NCBI GenBank assembly: GCA_001599595.1
Contig: BCHH01000001.1
Location: 2,761,837-2,825,836, forward strand
Direction of reading: 5' to 3'
Origin: Beverwykella pulmonaria
Taxonomy: Eukaryota; Ascomycota; Dothideomycetes; Pleosporales; Melanommataceae
DNA length: 64,000 nt
Part shown: positions 57,501 through 64,000 of the stretch, one piece after another
Numbering within the stretch: position 1 is the stretch's first letter
How the letters are laid out: the number at the start of each line of letters is the position of its first letter
Made by a program: the position numbers and the translations under genes
The notes under the pieces: model-generated
What the model saw: the letters and a program-made list of their open reading frames with translations, nothing else
What the model was told of the DNA's origin: nothing
The model's database searches: none

Positions 57501-57826
57501 TGACCCAAGACCATTAATTCGCTGATGAGCAATCGATAGGCTTGACCAGAGTTGATCTTGTCTTCGTCCTTGATACGCTTGAATGCCAAACTTCTCTGAC
57601 GACTCACCAAAGCTTGAGTGATAGTAGCTGTGCCTCCTGAGTGTACGTCATCGAGCGCAGCTTGCCATGTGATAGGCAGAAATCTAACATGCAAGTTTTG
57701 GGCAACAGCTAAGAAAGATACCAGATCCAGTTGTGTGTCACTTAGACTATTTCGATGCGCAAGAGAGCCAGTCTCAGTGCTGTAATTTCGCTGCAGATCA
57801 AACGTGCTCGAGGCGAGCTGGTCCAT
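54532..57826 (-). pseudogene. Protein kinase-TPR protein gene with three in-frame stops
   Basis: Read right to left. A kinase N-lobe (57826 to about 57285; SLAFKRIKDEDK, PYIVRLLGICWDVPS) is joined over a short intron to the C-lobe (HGDIKPENVLV catalytic loop, MDFGFSSRF, APEYNLAQRL, SLGLLCAWFLFEPY), down to about 56664. After a further intron one frame runs from about 56540 to 54532 with many kinesin-light-chain-type tetratricopeptide repeats (units containing LGxxHPDTL and ANLAxxY). That frame is broken by TAA at 56452-56454, TGA at 56056-56058 and TGA at 55798-55800. The last falls where the repeat consensus GRW-EAE wants Trp. All the rest is in frame, so the damage looks recent. Kinase-TPR fusions of this type are known in fungi; the role is unknown. 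Sequencing error is an alternative. Confidence 0.75.
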
Positions 57827-57948
57827 TTTGAGATTCAATTGCGATCATGACAGGGCGGATAACGAACAGCGATCCGGGTAGTTAAGACGCATATGTAAAC
57901 ATGCAAGTTAGGTAGTTTGGATTCTGTCTAGGCATGTGCTATCAAAGG

Positions 57949-59710
57949 TTACACGTGGCATGTCTTGTGTGGCTGACGTCCTTTTCGGTCTAGACTCATC
58001 TTTATGCCCCAGGTTGCGTCCGTTAACGCCAAGGACAAAAGAACAAATACCCAAAATTGCGAAGCCAGTGCGAAAAGCGTTTGTTCTTTGGTTTGATGTT
58101 CTGTCCTTTTTTCGATCAGATTCGAGCTAAAAATTGTCTGGATAGAGACGTTAACATACACATGCATCACATGTTCCTTTAATTCTGAACCTACAGCAAG
58201 AAAAGAGGCGGGAATGTATGTCAATGCGATCATTGTAAGCACCTTCATCGACTTCGAGTCCTTTCGTCCACTTTGAGCAATTTGCTTCAAAACTTGACTC
58301 TCTTCTTCACCATGTACCGCAATTTTTTTGATAGCATCCAGATGATCCTGCATAACTTGGTTCGTGCTTTGAAGGACTGCAAAGTTACGAATGGCTAAAA
58401 TCCCAGAAAGCTGTATCCGCGATTAGCACTTTGAGCTTAGAGTAAATTAGACACACTTGCCAGTTTATCAACACTTGCAGATGTATTTATCGTTCGCGAT
58501 GCCTTGCTTCGAGAAACTCTTAATCTTGAGCAGAGTTCATCTCCAATTGAGGTTTCTTCTCCAGCAAATTGTGCCTTCAGAGACAGCAATTTCCAAGCAC
58601 TTATGATATTTTGGTATGCGTCCAAGATCACAGTAGTTCGTTCGAGGTCTTTTTTTACCAAATGAAGGCGCTGACTGTCCGAGAATGATATAGGATAATC
58701 ATGCGGCCTGGTGTTTCCGATTTTCGAAAAACATGCCTTTTCTTCCTTTTCATAGTGAAATTTAGATTAATTATGATAATTATTGAGAATAACAACTTAC
58801 TATATCTCGGAGTCTGCTTTGAAGATATTCTAAATAGTCATCCCAGTGTACCTCTGCCATATCGCACATGTCTTTGTGCAGCCAGAATTCCATTGAGGTG
58901 CGGAGTTTGGATTCGCCTTTGTATAGTTCAGATACGCCCCTTAACATATTCTTCAACCAATTTGGAGGTTGTACAATAATCCAAACAGATCTCCTATGCT
59001 CAGGATAATAAGTATGATATACCCCCACTTGCCTCAGCGACCAAGGATTTCCCTGAGCTCTTCCATTTGGCTCGATATAGCGTAAGTTATAACAGATCTC
59101 TTATTACTATCGTTAGCCTTTCCATATTACTGCTATAGGATACATACCAAATCGCGTAATCTGGATATTGTCTGATCTGCTCTTGGACGTGGCACCCATC
59201 CCAGCATCGCTCATCTTCATCGGACTTCGTTCCGAAAGTTCGAATCAATCCCAAAAACTTTGTGAATATTTTGAACTGGTCTTTAATTAAATGTAACTTG
59301 ATGCTTGAGAGACACAGTGGGCTCCACGAGAACTGCTGATGCAAGAAGCTAAGGCAGTCGTACTTAGAAAAACCAACAATATGAGAAGAGAGTAACCAAC
59401 ACACATTATTGTACTTGTAGAGATCTCACTCTTATCCTGTTCAGTTGTTGAGTTTAATGCTTGCTGTAGCGGTGTGCACAAAAGCTATGATGTGCTCACA
59501 AATATGTCGCTCAGTTGGTCCTGCCCACTACCCACTTCTAAGGACGATATGGCTATATTTATAAGACGCGTTAGCGAAAGACCGTCAGAAATAATAGGTT
59601 TTTTTCTCACCTTTAGACTCTGAATCTATGAAGAATGCTTCAATGTCTTCGAGTGAATCGTCGAAACAAAGTGGTGACACTTCCGCTAATCTTCTCTCAT
59701 ACTCGTCCAT
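57949..59710 (-). CDS. CorA-like membrane protein (CorA Mg2+ transporter-type C-terminal domain)
   Basis: Multi-exon minus-strand gene from the ATG at 59710. Exon 1 is 59710-59611. Further exons hold HIVGFSKYDCLSFLHQQFSW, GRAQGNPWSLRQVGVYHTYY (a segment typical of this fungal group), a long helical region (LHKDMCDMAEVHWDDYLEYL), and the C-terminal membrane domain: MKVLTMIALTYIPASFLAV, then FWVFVLLSLALTDATWGIKM. Two hydrophobic segments near the end match CorA architecture, but the ion-selective GMN motif is not evident, so transport of magnesium is uncertain. Exon borders between 58.35 and 59.5 kb are approximate. It is head-to-head with the kinase-pseudokinase gene. Confidence 0.72.
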
Positions 59711-60185
59711 ATTACGTCGAAGGACGATTCCAGTGTTTTGGTATCTTAAAGTTTCTCTGAAGTAATGTTACAAGATATTGTCTTGAAAGTATATATATCC
59801 ATGTAAAGATAAAGGTTTCATCGAGACACGAGATCTTTTTCGCTCCGGTCAGTCCACCTGTGCTTCTACCAATTTCAACTTCTTGGCTGAACACGCCACA
59901 AACTCCTCCGGTACACCTTATGTAGCCTCACTTACCAGGCGGTATGGCGACCCGCAGATGCCTGCCATAAATCCGGTAAGGGGAACGCCGTCTTTTCTAT
60001 GCAACGAATCAGCCCACAGAAATGCCGAGCATGTAGCACAAACATGTCACACGCATAGTTTGGCGTTCCAGCAAGGCTTTGCCACGTGTGCTATTTCATC
60101 CGTCCCTTGCCGAGGTGCTTTCTCGGCCTGATGATTTTACTTCGCGTTCGAGATCACAAATTGAAATTCTCAATCGAGAGCACGT
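59711..60185. promoter_or_regulatory. Divergent promoter between CorA-like and kinase-pseudokinase genes
   Basis: 475 bp between two head-to-head starts. An 82-codon open frame (59883-60131, +) lies inside but resembles nothing and is probably chance. Confidence 0.45.
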
Positions 60186-63100
60186 ATGGAAGTTCAGACT
60201 ATCCGCGACCGCTACATCAACAAAAAAGATCTAGAAGATCTTTTATCGAGGTTATTTGGTGAAAACTATCAAGTAGAGGTCAGCTTAATCTTGCCACAAC
60301 AATTTCATGGGCTAAAACCAGAAAAGTATGGTGAAGACTATATCACACTGACTGTACCTTGCAAACTCACTACTGTATGTGTGCTACCACAGATTGAGAC
60401 AGGTTTGACGGGACAACGAATTAAGTGCTAACTCTTAAACCATAGGCTGAAGTGGCCTCGGTGAGACGAAGGCCTATGTAAGCGTCTACGGTCCCGTTGG
60501 CGTTTTGCAAGGCGCACTGTAGAGCGAATATGGAAGAAAACTTCTCTTTGAAGCTACAAATTAAGGCGCTTCGCTGCGAGAATTTTGATGGAAGGTGGTT
60601 TGTACCCCAGGAAGCTCTTTGCGACCTCATGTCATACAAAAAGATACGGGCTGGACTCGAGGGGAATATCAAGGTTTATCACTTAGACGAGACCGCAGAT
60701 CGTGTGCGTGCCACAGGAATCAATATCTTTGCTATCCTCGTATTGGTAGATGGGGTCTCCAGCGTCACCTCATTGTTGGAAGCCGGGCAGCTTCTAGATA
60801 CGCGATTACCGTTTTCGGAACAAAGTCTTTCGCCTTTTCTTGACAAACAAATGACCAGAGACTTCCTTGAACGGCAATGGGAGTTTGCGGTCCCGGTGTT
60901 TTCCGCCGGTACACTTCCACGAAGACTTCTTGATAGAACGGTTCTTCCTTTTATCTTGAACGAGTTACTTGATCACGGTAGCTCTGGGACGGTGTATGAG
61001 ATTAAAAGTCATCCGGGCCATCAAGCACTAGATGGTCGCTTTCAAAACCGGGTTGGTCATCTCACCAACTTGAAAACAGATTTCTGACCACCTGCCGCAG
61101 CTAGTGCGAAAGGAAGTTGACTATTCGCTGCAACAGGAACACGAACTCGAGAACCTGTCAATTCTAAACCTTTCAAGACACCCCAATCTCCTCGAAATCG
61201 TAGCATCGTATATTCAGAAGGGGAAATTAAATATTATCTCGCCGTTCGCCGATGGTGGAAATCTGGCCGACATGTTAGCCGGGAAGCGACCATATCCCCA
61301 ATTCGAAACGCCTCACACCATTCTAGGCGCCCTTTGTGGTCTAGCCTCTGGAATCGAAAAGTTTCACGATTTTGTGGACGACAAAGCAAATCTCCGACTA
61401 ACCGGTTTTCATCACGACCTTCGCCCTAAGAATATTCTCGTGTCGGGAGCTAAATTCATTCTGGCCGACTTCGGATTATCTACGTTTAAGGAGGTTCCGG
61501 AAAACTCCGCTACTACGTTCAATGTAGGCGGCGGAAACTACACTGCTCCCGAGTGCGAAGACATTGAGGCAAACTTCGAGAAATTTGAAATACACCGAGC
61601 TAGTGACATGTGGTCGTTCGGTTGTATAATTCTTGAACTGGCGACTTATATTGCTTACGGACCAGTCGGAGTGCAAAAGTTTCGCGAATCACGAAAGTTC
61701 CCGGTCAAAATTGTAGGAAAACCACAGCGAACATTCTCATTGTTTCATTGTGGACTCAAGAAGCCAAACTCCGCTGTTGAATCATGGCTAGAAGTCTTGC
61801 GTGCGACTGGGTCCGATTCTGTCAAAATGCTCGCCGATCTGGTCGCTTGCATGCTTTCACTCGAGTTTGACCGAAGACCCAATGCTTGTTGTGTAAGCCG
61901 TGTATTAAGCAGAATTGCTACTATACAACTCTCAGGTGAAGTCGGATCTACATTTTTCGCACTAGCGAATCTCAACCCTAGTGCTGTCGATGCTTGGTAT
62001 GAGCATGAGCGTTACCGGGCGTGGATGCATGCAGCTGGCATTACTCACCCGCGATCGTTCTCACTGAAAGTTCCGAAACTCAGGGAAATGGACTCTGAGG
62101 CCACTCTCTTGTTGCTTCGTAACATGGTATCATTTCTCAAAGACCTTTCAAGCCATTCATCCGGGGTAGACTCGATTAAACTCAGGACGTGGCAAATAGT
62201 AGGCTCCTACAATGATCGACTTGAACGTGAATTGGGACTAGAGGGAAGATATATCTGTCGTGTCTACTTGAACGCTACCTTACTCGGTGATAAAGATTCA
62301 GCTTCTAAATTGCTTTGTAGCGACCTTGGACGAAGCGGAGAGTCTCTAAAAACGAGGCTAGCACTAGCCCAGATGGATAGGTTGTCAAAACAGCATCAAA
62401 GCGAGGACAGTGCGAATAGACAGCTTAATGTCTCAAATATCGAAATCGGCCCCAAATTCCATGGCCACAATATTGGCCGTTTGCTGAAAGTACCGGATAC
62501 ATCGGGTCAGGTGCTAATAGAGTGGAGGCCGTACAGCCTGGAGTACGTTGACGAAACAATCAACGCCGAGATGTTTGCTCGAGTCACGGCTCTGACAGAA
62601 CTTTTGAACATGGAAAAACCAAGTGAGTTCTGCGGACTTCACTGCCGAGGCTTTTTCCATGACGTTAGTCGACACGCCTTTGGAATGGTCTTCGATATAC
62701 CCTCACGAATTTCGGTGAGGGTTGAGCCCACTACGCTGGCGGATATCATATCATCAACACAGAACATTAGAACACAACCTTTACTAGAGAGCAGGTTTCA
62801 ACTAGCTTTTGTCCTGGCGCGGGCCTTACTCGAATTTCATTTGGTACGCTGGCTTCATAAAAGACTCAGTGCAGCGAATGTCGCATTTTTCTCAGCTTTC
62901 GATGAGCCCATTGACGCTACATTGAAACAGCCATTTCTCATTGGGTTTAGCCATAGTCGACCAGATGAGCCTCTTGCGTTTACAAATGGCTACCGCAATA
63001 TAGAGCAGGATCTCTACCAACATCCCAAGTACCTAGAGGGAGCGACGCAATACGACGCGCAATTCGATTACTACAGCCTCGGTCTAATTCTGCTCGAGAT

Positions 63101-63377
63101 TGGACTTTGGACGCCGCTCAAAAGTCTAGTAGGCTCTCGTGTAGAGGGCTCTGCCGAAAATGTGCGTAAGTTTCTTCTTTCTTCCAGGGTTCCGTGGCTG
63201 GGGAAAACGATGGGCGTTCAATACCGGGATGTAGTTCACACATGTGTGGAAGGAAAATTCGGCGGGGGGGTTGGCGGAAACTTAAGCAACAATATAGAAG
63301 ATGCAGCGAAATACACTCTTCTACAATTCGAAGGAATGTTTGTAGGTCCCTTAGATCGAGGTATACATAGGCAATAA
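60186..63377 (+). CDS. Tandem kinase-pseudokinase protein
   Basis: Starts at ATG 60186 if the first exon (to about 60360) is real, then an exon from about 60510 to 61051 and a last exon 61101-63377. The 61052-61100 intron is clear (GTTGGT...GCAG). An N-terminal domain with RATGINIFAILVLVDG precedes a first kinase domain: gly loop LLDHGSSGTVYEIKSH, HHDLRPKNILVSG catalytic loop, ILADFGLSTF, GNYTAPECED, DMWSFGCIILELATY. It looks active. A second C-terminal domain follows: EFHLVRWLHKRLSAANVAFF, where the catalytic Asp is missing, GFSHSRPDEP in place of DFG, and FDYYSLGLILLEIGLW. This matches the pseudokinase-like module often linked to HeLo-domain proteins of fungal cell-death systems. No HeLo domain is seen. 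The 5' exon join near 60.36-60.51 kb is uncertain. Confidence 0.75.
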
Positions 63378-64000
63378 ATAGCGAATATACTGCATAGGAT
63401 AGTGCGTATGAAAAACGAGCTCGGTCTTCACCACCGATGATGCAGGAATGCCACTTTTGGTTCCGCTTGTTGTCTCATTATCTGTTGCCTATAATCTTTC
63501 TGGGCAATAAATCTTACGCATGAATTACTACAGTAAAGTTGTTTAGGTCAGCTTTAGTCTTTGGGCACTTACAGCTTTACTCCATCTTCTATTTAGTAGC
63601 AAGACCTCAGTTGTAATCATAATAGTCATTCTAATATTTAAGTGACTCTCAGTGGGGAGTGTCTTTCAATCCTGTATGTTATTCAGAACCTCATCTAGCC
63701 TCATCCTAATCTTATTTGGCCTGAGTCGCCACACAAGCTCATTCCAGCAAAGCTGGTCGAGCCGTTATAATCTCCGTTCGTAACTTTATCCGTTCACTAG
63801 AAAGCTTCATCTTGCTGGCTATCTCCTCCGCAATATATCCCATCTTACTACACTCTCACCTGCCGTCAGATCCACTATCATTTATCGTGGGCAGGGTACT
63901 TAAGTCTACATTTGCCACACCAAAGTTGGCGCTATCGGATGTGGCGACCTGCAGCAGCGCGTTGAATGCCTATTCAAACGCTTGAAAGAGTATTTTCATG
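63378..64000. other. 3' flank, no gene recognised
   Basis: AT-rich sequence with no open frame of note up to the window edge. Confidence 0.4.

Noticed and set aside
59883..60131. 82-codon plus-strand frame in a divergent promoter
   Set aside because: No family resemblance and no splice or context support.
1..64000. CRISPR array, bacterial operons, rRNA or tRNA genes
   Set aside because: No direct-repeat/spacer array; gene structure is eukaryotic; no tRNA or rRNA was recognised by eye, though short tRNAs with introns could be missed.

Overview
The window comes from a filamentous ascomycete (Pezizomycotina). Genes have short 45-160 nt introns with fungal splice sites, there is a non-reducing polyketide synthase gene cluster with Zn2Cys6 regulators, and the transposons carry RIP-like C-to-T / G-to-A mutation. 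No species can be named from the sequence.

Layout. 1-4.2 kb: a questin-oxidase-like gene (-) and a glutathionyl-hydroquinone reductase (+). 4.35-10.39 kb: a dead Ty1/copia element with LTRs and a 5-bp target duplication; an assembly gap lies in its right LTR. 10.7-25.8 kb: core half of the cluster, with a Zn2Cys6 factor, MFS transporter, O-methyltransferase, metallo-beta-lactamase thioesterase and a SAT-KS-AT-PT-ACP synthase lacking its own thioesterase. 26.46-37.83 kb: a Tad1-like LINE with a 13-bp target duplication, itself split by a Ty3/gypsy element (29.69-35.86 kb, 5-bp duplication). 37.97-51.02 kb: second half of the cluster, with AflS-like and AflR-like regulators, Ure2-type GST, NmrA-like oxidoreductase, class I methyltransferase, DUF1772/HypC-like anthrone oxygenase, EthD-type decarboxylase and a laccase-like multicopper oxidase. 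52.5-54.2 kb: three tandem hairpin repeats and a TIR DNA transposon. 54.5-63.4 kb: an unrelated group, with a kinase-TPR gene carrying three in-frame stops, a CorA-like membrane protein and a kinase-pseudokinase fusion.

How the genes work together (inferred from the families known in the geodin, trypacidin and monodictyphenone clusters). The synthase plus separate thioesterase would make atrochrysone carboxylic acid. The EthD protein would decarboxylate it, and the anthrone oxygenase would give emodin. An O-methyltransferase would give questin, the questin oxidase would open the anthraquinone to a sulochrin-type benzophenone, and the second methyltransferase and multicopper oxidase would give a spiro grisandiene. 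No halogenase is seen, so a non-chlorinated product (trypacidin or bisdechlorogeodin type) is the best guess. About 17.4 kb of retroelement sequence splits the cluster into three blocks, and a 404-bp MITE supplies the last codons and stop of the AflS-like gene.

Most notable non-gene signals: RIP-like mutation that spares the outer edges of all three retroelements; loss of a catalytic Asp in all three reverse transcriptases; a SAT domain whose GxCxG motif reads GLGIG; and two introns that appear to use the same GC donor hexamer.
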